A stretch of 64,000 nucleotides of DNA from Lysobacterales bacterium (GTDB lineage: Bacteria; Pseudomonadota; Gammaproteobacteria; Xanthomonadales; SZUA-5). The stretch spans positions 1-64,000 of the forward strand of contig JALHMG010000004.1 of assembly GCA_022844135.1 (NCBI GenBank), in the 5' to 3' direction. Position 1 is the first letter of the stretch. Every line of letters starts with the position of its first letter. This document shows positions 13,116 through 22,497 of this stretch, in pieces. A model generated the notes under the pieces. That model searched no databases. It was not told the DNA's origin and saw only the letters and a list, made by a program, of their open reading frames with translations. The position numbers and the translations under genes are program-made.

Positions 13116-15527
13116 TTAGGCACTGCGATGCAGCAATTCGGTTAGCGCAGCACTGAGCGCTTCGATGCGGAAGGGTTTGCGCAGGAACATCGTCACGTTG
13201 TCTTCCGCGCACAAATCGGCGGCATGTTGCTTGGAGTAGCCGCTGATGAACAACACCGGCAGATCTTTTCTAGCCATCCGCAACTCCTTGGCGACGACCG
13301 ATCCGTCCTTCTCCGGCATCGTCAAATCGATGACCGCAGCATGGAAGCGCATCGGCTGTTCGGCAAAGGCCGCGATCGCGTCGTTGCCCACCAGATACGC
13401 GCTCACGTTGTAGCCGCATTGCTCGAGCATGACCACGGTGATCGCCAGGACGTCCTCGTCGTCGTCGATCGCAAGAATTTCGATGGATTCCGGGACCGCC
13501 GCGATTGAGGTCGACGCAACCGGATTCCCAGCTGCTTCTGGCGGCGGATCGATCAGCGGCAGGTACAGCTTGAACTCGGTGCCGATGCCTTTCTCTGTGG
13601 TCAACCGAATCGATCCGCCCGACTCGCGAATGATGCCCTGAACCACCGACAGCCCCAGACCGCGGCCGGTCGACTTGGTGGTGAAAAATGGCTCGAAGAT
13701 ACGCCGGGCTGTGGCCTCGTCCATACCCGGACCGTCGTCGCGAACGGAAATCTCGACATACCTGTCGGCGCTGGCGATAGGCCATTGCAAGTTCACCGGT
13801 CTCAACTCCGCTGCCGCTATCGATTGCGCGCGGATACGCACCGTGCCCTGGCCCTCGCCGATGGCGTCGACGGCGTTTTGCACGAAGTTCAAGATGACCT
13901 GCTCGAACTGCGTTTCATCGCCGCGCACGAACAGCGGTCGCGATTCGATTTGATAGCGCAGTCGCACCGTGCGCCCAGCCGATGCGCGTAGGAGCGGTTC
14001 GAGCGAATCCAGCAGCGCCGCCAGATCAATTGGCGCGCGCCGGTTCGACAGTTTGCCGGCATACGCCAACATACGCTCGGTCAAGCTCTCCATGCGCACC
14101 ATCACGCTTTCGACGGTATGCAAGTAACGACCCAGGGAGGAGTCGGGTTTGACTGCGGCCAATGCCAGATTCAGCTGGCCCATGGCAGCCATCAACATGT
14201 TGTTGAGGTCGTGGGCGATGCCGCCTGCCATCACGCCAAGGCTCTCGGCTTTTTGCGCCTGAAAGACCTGACGCTGAAGATTTTCGCGCTCCTGGATGCG
14301 CTGATAGTCGTCGGTCTTGTCCAGAAGTACCGCAGAAAACACGCCGTTGGAATCGTTCGCATCACGCCTTTCCATGCGCATATGCGTTCGCAGCCAGCGT
14401 TCGGTGCCATCCGGCAGCGAGATTGGGTAATCGATGGTCTCGAGCTCGCCGCTACGCAACAGCGCAAACAGTCGATCGCGCAGGGCATCGCGGTGGCTGG
14501 GAGACACCAACGCCAGAAGCTCTTCGGTACTGACCGCATGCGGCTGTGGCTGGCCGTAGAGTTCGGCATAGGCGCCAACCAACTCGGCGCGCATCGTTGC
14601 GCGGTCGATGCGCAGCGCGCCGATGCGGGCGTCGCGCAAGATTTGGTCGAGCCATTGATGACGGTCGATCAGCGTCATCCGTTCCAGCTGCGAGCTTTTG
14701 GCGTCCGTGCCGACAAAAACGAAGAACTGCTGGCGTTCGCCCGGGCGCATAAAGGTCGACCCATCGACGTTGAGCCAGCGCTCTTCGCCGCTCAGGCAGC
14801 GTATCCGCCAGATGGTATTCAGAGCGCCGGTGGCGAGCAATTGCCGTGCCCATTTCGCGCGTTTATCGACGTCTTCAGGAAAGCACAAGTCGTCGATGGA
14901 AAAACCGGTTACCTCGTTTGCGTCGCAGCCGAATGCTGCACAGAAGGCGGCGTTCGCGAGTACGAGCCGACCGCGCGGATCCAGAATCCAGATGCAAGCG
15001 GCGGACGTGTGCAGCAAAGATTCCAACTGCCGGGCACTGTTCTGCGCTTCGTATTCTGCGCTCACATCGCGCGAGACGCCTGTTACATGGGCGATGCTGC
15101 CATCTGCGCCGCGTCTGACAATCGACGCCGACCGCAACCATCGAATCTGATTGCCGACCACAACCCGATAGTCGATGGACGGCAATATCCCAGACTGCGG
15201 GTTGCTCCAGCGTTCGCGCAGGAAGCGTCGATCATCCGGATGCACGGACTCCAGCCAGGCTTCGATATCGACCGCGACAGCAGCGCTCTGCGGAATGCCC
15301 AGCAGCCGCCGATAGCCGGGCGAGGCGGTGAACTCGATCCCCGGCCGCCAATGGAAAAACTCGACATCGGCGACGCGCAGCAGCAGCCGCAACTGCTCGT
15401 TGTCGGCGTCGAGATTCGCGACCAGGCTCTCTCTCTCAGAAAGCGCAGATCGCCGCAGAGCGGCCAGCTCGGCTTCGAGCGCCTCCGTGCGCGCCTGTAG
15501 CTCGCTTAGCTGTCGCGACGCAGCCAA
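13116..15527 (-). CDS. hybrid sensor histidine kinase, three PAS domains and a receiver
   Basis: An 803-aa cytoplasmic sensor. An N-terminal coiled coil (about 1-45) is followed by three PAS-like domains (about 50-155, 165-275, 290-405), a HisKA domain with AHDLNN (H439), an HATPase domain (NFVQNAVDA, DDGPGM, GRGLGLSVVQG) and a C-terminal receiver (IDDDEDV, phospho-acceptor D734 in AVIDLTMPEKDG). No membrane segment is visible. The start is a TTG, chosen because AGGAG lies eight bases upstream inside the end of the overlapping GNAT gene (22-bp overlap), implying translational coupling. No separate response regulator is adjacent. Confidence 0.87.
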   Translation of the reverse strand: MAASRQLSELQARTEALEAELAALRRSALSERESLVANLDADNEQLRLLLRVADVEFFHWRPGIEFTASPGYRRLLGIPQSAAVAVDIEAWLESVHPDDRRFLRERWSNPQSGILPSIDYRVVVGNQIRWLRSASIVRRGADGSIAHVTGVSRDVSAEYEAQNSARQLESLLHTSAACIWILDPRGRLVLANAAFCAAFGCDANEVTGFSIDDLCFPEDVDKRAKWARQLLATGALNTIWRIRCLSGEERWLNVDGSTFMRPGERQQFFVFVGTDAKSSQLERMTLIDRHQWLDQILRDARIGALRIDRATMRAELVGAYAELYGQPQPHAVSTEELLALVSPSHRDALRDRLFALLRSGELETIDYPISLPDGTERWLRTHMRMERRDANDSNGVFSAVLLDKTDDYQRIQERENLQRQVFQAQKAESLGVMAGGIAHDLNNMLMAAMGQLNLALAAVKPDSSLGRYLHTVESVMVRMESLTERMLAYAGKLSNRRAPIDLAALLDSLEPLLRASAGRTVRLRYQIESRPLFVRGDETQFEQVILNFVQNAVDAIGEGQGTVRIRAQSIAAAELRPVNLQWPIASADRYVEISVRDDGPGMDEATARRIFEPFFTTKSTGRGLGLSVVQGIIRESGGSIRLTTEKGIGTEFKLYLPLIDPPPEAAGNPVASTSIAAVPESIEILAIDDDEDVLAITVVMLEQCGYNVSAYLVGNDAIAAFAEQPMRFHAAVIDLTMPEKDGSVVAKELRMARKDLPVLFISGYSKQHAADLCAEDNVTMFLRKPFRIEALSAALTELLHRSA

Positions 15528-16093
15528 AACTGCATCTCCTGAGGAGTCTCAATGGCGCAACCAAGCTCGCGCCAGGAAAAAGTCGCCCTCATTCCTTGCT
15601 GCGGCGAATACCCGCGCCCGCGCCAGAAAGGCTCCAGCGTGCGCGCATTTTCGGGTCGGCGCGGATCGTCGGCGCTGCGAACGACCGCGCAGAAGGCCGT
15701 AAGCGTGAAGCCCAGTTGGCGCGCGTGATGTTCGCGCGCATCGAAAAACCGATGCCCCAACCCTTTACCGCGATAGCTGGGCAGCAGTACCGATTCCCCG
15801 AAGTAGAAGACCGATTCGATGGCTATCCCCGATTGCTTGAACGGGGCCTGGCAGTAGTCAGGTTCGTCGCTGAGCGGAACACCAGTGGCGCAACCCACCA
15901 GCGATTCTCCATCGCGCGCCAGAACGAACACGGCGCGGGGCGATTGCGCGTAGGTTTGCAGATAACTTTCCTCGTAGCCAAGGTCGCCATCGTAAAGATA
16001 AGGCCATTGTCGGAACACCTGGATCCGCAACTGCGCAAGTGTCGGCAGGCAATTTCTCGCCTGCGCCCCAGTAGCGATCTGCACGCTGATCAC
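15506..16093 (-). CDS. GNAT-family N-acetyltransferase
   Basis: A 195-aa protein with the GNAT core: a beta strand VFVLARDGESLVGCATGVPL, then VLLPSYRGKGLGHRFFDA, where RGKGLG is the acetyl-CoA loop. The substrate is not predictable. I start it at the GTG at 16093, which overlaps the stop of the upstream phosphodiesterase gene (GTGA); the open frame runs further upstream only inside that gene. It in turn overlaps the histidine kinase gene by 22 bp. It is the middle gene of a compact three-gene operon. Confidence 0.8.
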   Translation of the reverse strand: MISVQIATGAQARNCLPTLAQLRIQVFRQWPYLYDGDLGYEESYLQTYAQSPRAVFVLARDGESLVGCATGVPLSDEPDYCQAPFKQSGIAIESVFYFGESVLLPSYRGKGLGHRFFDAREHHARQLGFTLTAFCAVVRSADDPRRPENARTLEPFWRGRGYSPQQGMRATFSWRELGCAIETPQEMQFWLRRDS

Positions 16094-16962
16094 AGACCGC
16101 TCCAATGCTTGCGCGCACGTAACAGGGTCGCTGGGAAATCGCCGAACAACCCATCGCATCCGGCTGCGAAAGCCGCCATCGCTTCTGCGTACGGATCTGC
16201 GCCGACGTCGTCATCGCGGAACGTCCAGGCATGCACCACCTGGCCCGAGCGATGCGCCGCTGCGATGAATGCTGCGCCATCGGGGCTCATCAACGCGCTC
16301 TTGCTGATGCCGTAGCCGTCGACATCGGCGCAAAGCTCCGGCAGTTGCACCGAAAGCAGCGTCGTGCGCAGCCCCAGTTCGCGCTTAACCGCCAAAAGTG
16401 TGGGTAATTCGAAACACTGGATCCATACCGGAGCTGAGCTGCCGGTCCAACCGTGCCTGGCCAGATCGGCGCTCAACGCGCGCAGCATCGATAAACCACG
16501 CTCGGCAAAATACGAGGGGTGCTTGAGCTCCGGATAGACGACGAGCGGCTTATTGCGCCGGCGTCGTTCTTGTTCGAGCAGACGCAAAACGCTGGCAAAG
16601 CTTGGGATGGCGAACTCGCCATCGCGCTCCCTCGGCCGTTTCGCGTGCGGCTGAATTGCGCGCAGCGCACCAAGCTCGTCGGCGCTAAATTCGGCAATCC
16701 ACCAATCCTTATGGTCGCCATCGCGGCGCCGCCGCCCGGCAAATTGGGGATGCGCCGCTACGTTTGTGGAGCGCGCCAGACCAAGGTCGTGGCGAGCATG
16801 CAGCACGCCATCGGCACTTAATACCAAGTCCGGTTCGATAACGTCTGCGCCTTGCTCGATGGCGAGCGCATAGCCAGGCAGTGTGTGTTCGGGCAACAGG
16901 CCGCTCGCACCGCGATGCGCGATGACCCAGGGATGTTCGAAAGGCTGCCAGCGCGAGTGCAC
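16090..16962 (-). CDS. ugpQ: glycerophosphodiester phosphodiesterase
   Basis: A 290-aa GDPD enzyme that hydrolyses glycerophosphodiesters to glycerol-3-phosphate and an alcohol. Visible marks: VIAHRGASGLLPEHT (catalytic His and Arg), EPDLVLSADGVLHARHD (metal-binding Glu and Asp, second catalytic His), and a C-terminal WTFRDD. No signal peptide, so probably cytoplasmic like UgpQ; the symbol is by family resemblance. It starts with GTG and leads the operon GDPD-GNAT-histidine kinase on the minus strand. Confidence 0.87.
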   Translation of the reverse strand: MHSRWQPFEHPWVIAHRGASGLLPEHTLPGYALAIEQGADVIEPDLVLSADGVLHARHDLGLARSTNVAAHPQFAGRRRRDGDHKDWWIAEFSADELGALRAIQPHAKRPRERDGEFAIPSFASVLRLLEQERRRRNKPLVVYPELKHPSYFAERGLSMLRALSADLARHGWTGSSAPVWIQCFELPTLLAVKRELGLRTTLLSVQLPELCADVDGYGISKSALMSPDGAAFIAAAHRSGQVVHAWTFRDDDVGADPYAEAMAAFAAGCDGLFGDFPATLLRARKHWSGL

Positions 16963-17077
16963 GAACGAATCCTAAGCCCACGGGAACCCGAGACTAAGCC
17001 AGAAATCACCCAGGGCTGAAGGTCGACCACGCTTTTTTGCAATTCCGTCCCATCTGAATACGATTGATTAGATACGT

Positions 17078-17821
17078 TCACGCGTTGCGCCGCTTGATCG
17101 CCATCCACAAGCTGCGCAGATTGCGAAGCTCGAAGCGAAACCAGAAACCCACATAGCAGCCGTTGGTTCGGAACTCGGGATTGATGGCGCGATAGGCTTG
17201 AGCGGCGGGGCGCTCGAAATAGGCGGCCGGATAGGATTCGAGCGTTTGCGCGGTCGGGTAGATATTGACGAAGAAAGTGTGGTCGGGGCGAATGAGAAAG
17301 CCGCTATAACTGGCCATTCGCGCGAAGGCAGCGTCGATCTTGGGGCTGTCGCGATCGGCCCTCGGGGCCGGAAAAAACTCGTAATGTGCGAGGGCTTCGG
17401 TGATCGAGACAAAGCCGAATATCGCAGCGATCGAGAGGCGAACGACCGGCGTCAACGGCATCGCCAGGCGACGTTCCGCGTAGTACAGCAAGCCGGAATA
17501 CAGGTGCAAAGCACGGCGGCGAACGCTTGGATGCATGCGCAGCTTGCCGCCCATGATGAACTGTATGCCGTCAGCCACCGCGTGGCGCCAGAACTGAAAT
17601 CCCAGCACTCGACCATCCAAGCCCCTGAAGATGTGAACCGAGTCATTGGCGGCGACATGCTTGGCGAACTGCTGAAGATCTTCCTGCATCAAGGAATTGG
17701 CTAACGCGTGCAGTTCGGCGACCTCGTTCTGCTGCAGTGAGCTCACGGCACGGATCTGCATGCGCACCGGTGAACGGAGCCGGCGGAGCAGCAGATTTCC
17801 CAGAATTTGCAATTGGCGCAT
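17078..17821 (-). CDS. hypothetical protein divergent from rpoN
   Basis: A 247-aa protein of unknown family. I chose the ATG at 17821, preceded by GGGAAAG, over upstream in-frame codons that would run into the rpoN leader. The first third (AELHALANSLMQEDLQQF ... HIFRGLDGRVLGFQFWRH) faintly recalls an acetyltransferase core, but no acetyl-CoA loop is evident. A hydrophobic stretch lies around VVRLSIAAIFGFVSI. It occupies the site where many gammaproteobacteria carry lptB upstream of rpoN. I cannot assign a function. Confidence 0.6.
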   Translation of the reverse strand: MRQLQILGNLLLRRLRSPVRMQIRAVSSLQQNEVAELHALANSLMQEDLQQFAKHVAANDSVHIFRGLDGRVLGFQFWRHAVADGIQFIMGGKLRMHPSVRRRALHLYSGLLYYAERRLAMPLTPVVRLSIAAIFGFVSITEALAHYEFFPAPRADRDSPKIDAAFARMASYSGFLIRPDHTFFVNIYPTAQTLESYPAAYFERPAAQAYRAINPEFRTNGCYVGFWFRFELRNLRSLWMAIKRRNA

Positions 17822-17991
17822 GAGCCACTTTCCCGTTCCGAAAACGCACAGTCGATGAGGCCATGCTTGAGCGCCGATCAAGCCAGTTCGGTGCCGTATA
17901 GCCATGCCGAGGAGGGTTAACGCCACCCGGCTCTCCTCAAAGCCGGCAGGCCATGCCATGCTAGACCTATGAAGCCCAGTTTCGAACCCGC

Positions 17992-19416
17992 ATGAAGCCG
18001 GCCCTGCAACTGCGCGTCGGCCAATCGCTGACGCTGACGCCACAGCTCAAACAGGCGATCCGATTGCTCACGCTGTCGACGTTGGAATTGCAATCCGAGC
18101 TGATGCAGGCGGTCGAAGACAACCCCATGCTCGAGTGGGACGAGACGCCCGATGTAGCTGTGCCGGAGACCGATTCGACGGGCACCACCGAGCCCAGCGA
18201 GGGTGCGCAGGCGGAAGCCGCTGAGCGCGACGAGCGCGAGCCAGATAGCGTCGAGGACCTGCTCGACATCCCCGATTTCGGCAGCAGCAAAGGCGAAACC
18301 GATAACGAAGACGGCGGCGAGACGCACGAGCGCGTCTCGGACGCCCCACTGCTGATCGACCATTTGCTTTGGCAGCTGCACCTCTCGCAACTCAGTCAGC
18401 GCGACCGTGCCATCGCAACCGCGATTGTCGAGGCCTTGGACGATGATGGCTATCTGCGCGAACCCGATGACGTCATCATCGATGCGGTGCGCCCCGTTGA
18501 GATCGAGGCCGATGAAGTCGAAGCGGCGCGCCATTATGTCCAGCAACTCGATCCGATTGGCGTCGCCAGCCGCGACTTGCGCGAATGCCTGACTGTGCAG
18601 CTGGCGCAATGGAAGGACGACGATGCCCACCCGTTGGCTCTGCGCATCGCCGAGAAGCATCTGGAAGCGCTATCGCGACCCGATCGCAGCAAGTTGGCGC
18701 GCGAGCTCGGCGCTTCCGAGGCAGAGGTGGATGCTGCGGTGAGCCTGCTGCGCCGATGCTCGCCTCGCCCCGGCGCGCGCTTCTCGCCGGTGGCCGCCGA
18801 ACACGTCATTCCGGATGTCTTCGTTTTCAAGCGCGCAGGACGCTGGGATGTGGGACTCAACCCGTCGGTGGCACCCAAGATTCGCGTCAACGATCATTAC
18901 GCCAATCTGCTGCGCAAATGTGGTCGCGATGAGGGAACGGCGCTTAAGGGGCAGCTGCAGGAAGCGCGCTGGTTGCTCAAGAGCCTGGAGCAGCGCGAGC
19001 AGACGGTGCTCAAAGTTGCGCGGGTCATCGTCGAACGCCAGGAAGCGTTTTTCGAGCGCGGGGCGGAAGCGATGAAGCCGATGGTGCTGCGCGAGGTAGC
19101 CGACGAGATCGGCATGCACGAGTCCACCGTCAGTCGTGTAACCACGCGCAAATACTTGCACTCGCCACGCGGCACGCTGGAATTCAAGTACTTCTTTTCC
19201 AGCCACGTCGCCACTAAAGACGGCGGCGAGGCATCCAGTACTGCGATCCAGGCGATGATCAAGAAATTGATCGATGAGGAACCTGCGCAGAAGCCGCTAT
19301 CCGATAGCGCGCTGGCCGAGGAGCTGAAGCGTCGCGGCATCCTGGTAGCCAGGCGCACCGTTGCGAAGTATCGTGAGGCGATGCGGATTCCCTCTTCCAA
19401 TGAACGCGTTCGCTAG
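17992..19416 (+). CDS. rpoN: RNA polymerase sigma-54 factor
   Basis: A 474-aa sigma-54, which directs transcription of nitrogen, motility and other genes with enhancer-binding activators. Region I begins LQLRVGQSLTLTPQLKQAIRLL; an acidic region II spans about 50-125; the core-binding and DNA-binding domains follow, with the helix-turn-helix AEELKRRGILVARRT leading into the RpoN box ARRTVAKYREAM near the C-terminus. It heads the conserved cluster hpf-ptsN-hprK-rapZ-PTS. The divergent upstream gene is not lptB, so the usual lipopolysaccharide export genes are absent here. Confidence 0.97.
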   Translation: MKPALQLRVGQSLTLTPQLKQAIRLLTLSTLELQSELMQAVEDNPMLEWDETPDVAVPETDSTGTTEPSEGAQAEAAERDEREPDSVEDLLDIPDFGSSKGETDNEDGGETHERVSDAPLLIDHLLWQLHLSQLSQRDRAIATAIVEALDDDGYLREPDDVIIDAVRPVEIEADEVEAARHYVQQLDPIGVASRDLRECLTVQLAQWKDDDAHPLALRIAEKHLEALSRPDRSKLARELGASEAEVDAAVSLLRRCSPRPGARFSPVAAEHVIPDVFVFKRAGRWDVGLNPSVAPKIRVNDHYANLLRKCGRDEGTALKGQLQEARWLLKSLEQREQTVLKVARVIVERQEAFFERGAEAMKPMVLREVADEIGMHESTVSRVTTRKYLHSPRGTLEFKYFFSSHVATKDGGEASSTAIQAMIKKLIDEEPAQKPLSDSALAEELKRRGILVARRTVAKYREAMRIPSSNERVR

Positions 19417-19485
19417 TGCCACGCACTCGAGCGCTTCGTGGCCCTCGCACCGCGCGAGGCAATGTGGGTAACAAGGAGTTATGCG

Positions 19486-19791
19486 ATGAATCTAACAATC
19501 TCGGGTCACCAGCTGGATATCACCGAAGCGCTGCGGGCATATGGCGAAAACAAGATGCAGCATCTGCTGGAATCCTTCGAGAGGGTTATCGACGTGCACA
19601 TGATTCTTGGTACTGAAAAACTCGATCAGTACGCCGAAGCCACGGTGCACTTGCGTGGCAAAAAAGTGTTCGCCAAAGCCCAGGGCCAGGACGCCTACGC
19701 GGCGATCGACGGATTGATCGACAAACTCAAGGGCCAATTGGTCCGCCATAAGGAGCGGCTGAGCGAACACCGCGCCACCGCGAACGGCTGA
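19486..19791 (+). CDS. hpf: ribosome hibernation promoting factor
   Basis: A 101-aa short-form HPF/YfiA protein that binds the 30S subunit and supports 100S dimer formation in stationary phase. It begins MNLTISGHQLDITEALRAY, the family N-terminus, after AAGGAGT with good spacing. The basic patch VHLRGKKVFAKAQG and DAYAAIDGLIDKLKGQLVRHK are typical. It lacks the C-terminal extension of long HPF. It sits 70 bp behind rpoN, as in other proteobacteria, and probably shares its transcript. Confidence 0.95.
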   Translation: MNLTISGHQLDITEALRAYGENKMQHLLESFERVIDVHMILGTEKLDQYAEATVHLRGKKVFAKAQGQDAYAAIDGLIDKLKGQLVRHKERLSEHRATANG

Positions 19792-19809
19792 TCCGGATTT
19801 TCTGACGCG

Positions 19810-20286
19810 ATGCATCTGATCGATATCCTCACGCGTCGGCGAGTGATCGCCGACGCCAAAGTCGCGAGCAAGAAGCGCTTGCTGGAACTGGCAGCCAGCC
19901 TGCTGTGCGCCGATCTGGGCGGCGGATCTGGCACCGAGCGGCTGGCCTTCGAGGCCCTGATTGCGCGCGAGCATCTGGGGTCGACGGGCCTCGGCAGCGG
20001 CGTGGCGATTCCGCACGGACGTGTCGCGGCCGATGTTCCGCCCACGGCTGCGTTCATACGTCTCGCCAAGCCGCTCGATTTCGACGCCGCGGACGGCGAA
20101 CCTGTCGATCTGGTGCTTGCGCTCATCGTTCCGGATCACTTCACTAATCAACATCTGGCGCTGCTGGCGCAAGTCGCCGAACTATTCAGTCAAAGCGATA
20201 TCTGCGCGCAGTTGCGCAACGCCAAGGGCAACGCCGAGCTCTTCGATGTGTTGAGCGCGCACACGCTCAAGGTCACCGACGGATGA
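19810..20286 (+). CDS. ptsN: PTS IIA-like nitrogen regulatory protein EIIA-Ntr
   Basis: A 158-aa phosphocarrier in the nitrogen PTS; it takes phosphate from the HPr-type carrier and regulates potassium uptake, nitrogen and stress responses rather than sugar import. The phosphorylated histidine lies in GSGVAIPHGR (His near residue 73). The C-terminal LLAQVAELFSQSDICAQL fits the EIIA fold. Its stop overlaps hprK by four bases. No sugar-specific EIIB or EIIC is nearby. Confidence 0.94.
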   Translation: MHLIDILTRRRVIADAKVASKKRLLELAASLLCADLGGGSGTERLAFEALIAREHLGSTGLGSGVAIPHGRVAADVPPTAAFIRLAKPLDFDAADGEPVDLVLALIVPDHFTNQHLALLAQVAELFSQSDICAQLRNAKGNAELFDVLSAHTLKVTDG

Positions 20287-21239
20287 GCCCGCGCTCTGTC
20301 AGCAGCCATCAGTTGTTCGACGACGTGCGATCGCGTCTGGAGTTGACGTGGCTGGTAGCGCACGAGGGCGGCGACAAGACCATCGAAATTGGCGAGGGCC
20401 GCTCGCGTCGACCGGCGCTGGTTGGCTATTTGAACCTGATCCATCCGAACAAGATTCAACTTCTCGGCAGCGAGGAGATGGCCTATCTCGACGGCCAGTC
20501 GCCGGCGCAACGTCGCAGCACGCTAAAGCGCATGATGAAGTTGTCTCCGTCGGCGGTGATTCTCACCAAACCGATCGAACCGCCCGAGGACCTGCTCGTC
20601 GCGGCGAAAGCCGCGCAAGTTCCGGTCTGGCGAACGCCCAAGCGCGGCCACGATGTGTTGACCTATCTTCAATACCATCTGGCGCGCGCCCTGGCGCCGC
20701 GCGGTTCGCTGCATGGCGTGTTCCTTGAAGTGTATTCGATTGGCGTGCTGATCACCGGGGAGGCCGGTGCCGGCAAGAGTGAGCTTGCGCTGGAGTTGAT
20801 CACGCGCGGCCATCGCCTGATCGCCGACGATGCGCCGGAATTCACACTGATCGCTCCCGACGTCATCGACGGTACTTGCCCGGAGTTGTTGCAGGATTGC
20901 CTGGAGGTGCGCGGTCTGGGCGTGCTCAATGTGCGCGAGATGTTTGGCGATACTGCCGTCAAACGCAATAAATATCTGCGCTTGATAGTGCACTTGGGAC
21001 CGATGGTGGCCGACGGCGATCACGACGGTATGAAGCGTTTGTACGGCGATGTCAGCACGCTCAAAGTTTTCGATGTCGAGATTCCGCGGCTTGTGATCCC
21101 GGTGGCGCCAGGCCGCAATCTCGCGGTGCTTGTCGAGGCGGCGGTGCGCAATCATGTGCTGAAGAGCAAAGGGTTCGATGCCGCGCAGACCTTTATCGAT
21201 CGTCAGGCGCACCAGATGAAGCGAGCCAGGCCATGGTGA
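20283..21239 (+). CDS. hprK: HPr kinase/phosphorylase
   Basis: A 318-aa bifunctional enzyme that phosphorylates HPr on Ser46 and removes that phosphate. The C-terminal catalytic domain has the Walker A loop GEAGAGKS (about 158-165), ADDAPEF, and the family signature LEVRGLGVLNVREMFG. The N-terminal domain (1-130) contains KRMMKLSPSAVILTKPIEPP. It overlaps ptsN by four bases and rapZ by seven. The HPr encoded downstream keeps a serine in NAQSILGVMM, so a substrate is present. Confidence 0.95.
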   Translation: MSPRSVSSHQLFDDVRSRLELTWLVAHEGGDKTIEIGEGRSRRPALVGYLNLIHPNKIQLLGSEEMAYLDGQSPAQRRSTLKRMMKLSPSAVILTKPIEPPEDLLVAAKAAQVPVWRTPKRGHDVLTYLQYHLARALAPRGSLHGVFLEVYSIGVLITGEAGAGKSELALELITRGHRLIADDAPEFTLIAPDVIDGTCPELLQDCLEVRGLGVLNVREMFGDTAVKRNKYLRLIVHLGPMVADGDHDGMKRLYGDVSTLKVFDVEIPRLVIPVAPGRNLAVLVEAAVRNHVLKSKGFDAAQTFIDRQAHQMKRARPW

Positions 21240-22111
21240 CCGAGACGCCGCAAAAGGTTCGTCTGGCGGTGGTATCCGGACTGTCGGGATCGGGCAAAAC
21301 GGTCGCCCTGCACACGCTGGAGGATCTCGGCTTCTATTGCATCGACAATCTCCCCGCAGGATTGTTGCGCACGCTCGCCGAGCACACCTTGGCGAAAGGC
21401 GAAGGTAGCTATCCGCGCGTCGCAGTAGGCATCGATGCGCGCACCGCGGGCGCCGCGAGCGCCGACTTGCCGCAAGCGTTCTCCGAATTGGCCGAATTGG
21501 GCTTCCCGCCGTTCCTGGTATTTCTCGATGCCGGCGATATGACGCTGCTTAAGCGCTATAGCGAAAGCCGGCGCCGCCATCCGCTCGGTTGCGAAGGCTT
21601 GTCGCTGAGCGATGCGATCGCGCGCGAGCGTGCGCTCTTGAAACCGCTGAAGCAAATCGCCGATGCGGAAATCGATACCAGCGACATTAACGTGTACCAG
21701 TTGCGCCGCCGGATCCTGGAGGTTCTGGGTATTTCGGCAAGTGGCGTTTCGTTGATGTTCGAGTCCTTCGCGTTCAAGCGCGGCGTGCCGTCCGAGGCGG
21801 ACTTCGTGTTCGACGCACGCGCCTTGCCTAACCCGCATTGGGAATCGAAGCTGCGGCCATTGTCCGGGCGCGATGCGGCGGTGCGCGAGTATTTTGAGGC
21901 GCGTCCACAAGTCGGCGAGTTCGCCGACGACGTTGAGCGGTTCCTGAAGCGCTGGCTACCGCGTTTCGATCCATCGGAGCGCAGCTATTTGACTGTGGCG
22001 ATCGGATGTACCGGCGGGCGGCATCGTTCGGTGTACATCGCTGAGATTTTGCAACAGCGCTTTCGTGAGCTGGGCGGCGAAGTGCTCTGTTTCCATCGGG
22101 AGCTGGCATGA
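21233..22111 (+). CDS. rapZ: RNase adapter protein RapZ
   Basis: A 292-aa protein which, in enterobacteria, binds GlmZ-type small RNA and recruits RNase E, linking cell-wall precursor sensing to glmS. The N-terminus has Walker A GLSGSGKT (15-22); CIDNLPAGLL and LMFESFAFKRGVP follow; the C-terminal GCTGGRHRSVYIAE is the conserved RNA-binding and ligand region. Its start overlaps hprK and its stop overlaps the EIIA gene by four bases. Whether GlmY/GlmZ RNAs exist in this lineage is doubtful, so its role here may be different. Confidence 0.95.
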   Translation: MVTETPQKVRLAVVSGLSGSGKTVALHTLEDLGFYCIDNLPAGLLRTLAEHTLAKGEGSYPRVAVGIDARTAGAASADLPQAFSELAELGFPPFLVFLDAGDMTLLKRYSESRRRHPLGCEGLSLSDAIARERALLKPLKQIADAEIDTSDINVYQLRRRILEVLGISASGVSLMFESFAFKRGVPSEADFVFDARALPNPHWESKLRPLSGRDAAVREYFEARPQVGEFADDVERFLKRWLPRFDPSERSYLTVAIGCTGGRHRSVYIAEILQQRFRELGGEVLCFHRELA

Positions 22112-22497
22112 GCGTCGGCGTGTTGCTGGTGACGCACCCCGGTATCGGCAGCAGCATTTTGGCCGCCGCGCAACGAGTGTTGCGCGTGATGCCGCTTAAG
22201 GTCTCGGTGTTCGAGGTGCCGTGGGATGTCGACGATCGCGAGGCCTACGCGCGGCGTTTGAATCAGGAGCTTCGTGAATTGGATCAGGGGCAGGGCGTCC
22301 TGGCGCTTGTAGATTTGTACGGCGCCTCGCCGTTCAATATGGCGGTCAGTCAAGAGCCGGGTCGCACCGTATCGCGCGTTTCCGGATTAAACCTGCCGAT
22401 GCTGTTGCGCGTCTTCAATTATGCAGAAAAGGACTTGGATGGCCTCGTTGCGGTTGCGCGCGATGGCGGACGGAACGGAGTCATAGGCGATGGCTGA
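22108..22497 (+). CDS. PTS EIIA component, mannose/fructose (ManX) type
   Basis: A 129-aa single-domain EIIA of the mannose family. It begins MSVGVLLVTHPGIGSSIL with the phosphorylated histidine at residue 10, and has LVDLYGASPFN. With no EIIB, EIIC or EIID nearby, it is probably regulatory rather than part of a transporter; in related organisms such orphan EIIA proteins accompany HPr and EI. The gene overlaps rapZ by four bases and ptsH by eight. Confidence 0.9.
   Translation: MSVGVLLVTHPGIGSSILAAAQRVLRVMPLKVSVFEVPWDVDDREAYARRLNQELRELDQGQGVLALVDLYGASPFNMAVSQEPGRTVSRVSGLNLPMLLRVFNYAEKDLDGLVAVARDGGRNGVIGDG

Noticed and set aside
14118-15500. 460-codon frame antisense to the hybrid histidine kinase
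   Set aside because: Shadow frame; the kinase frame contains PAS, HisKA, ATPase and receiver motifs.
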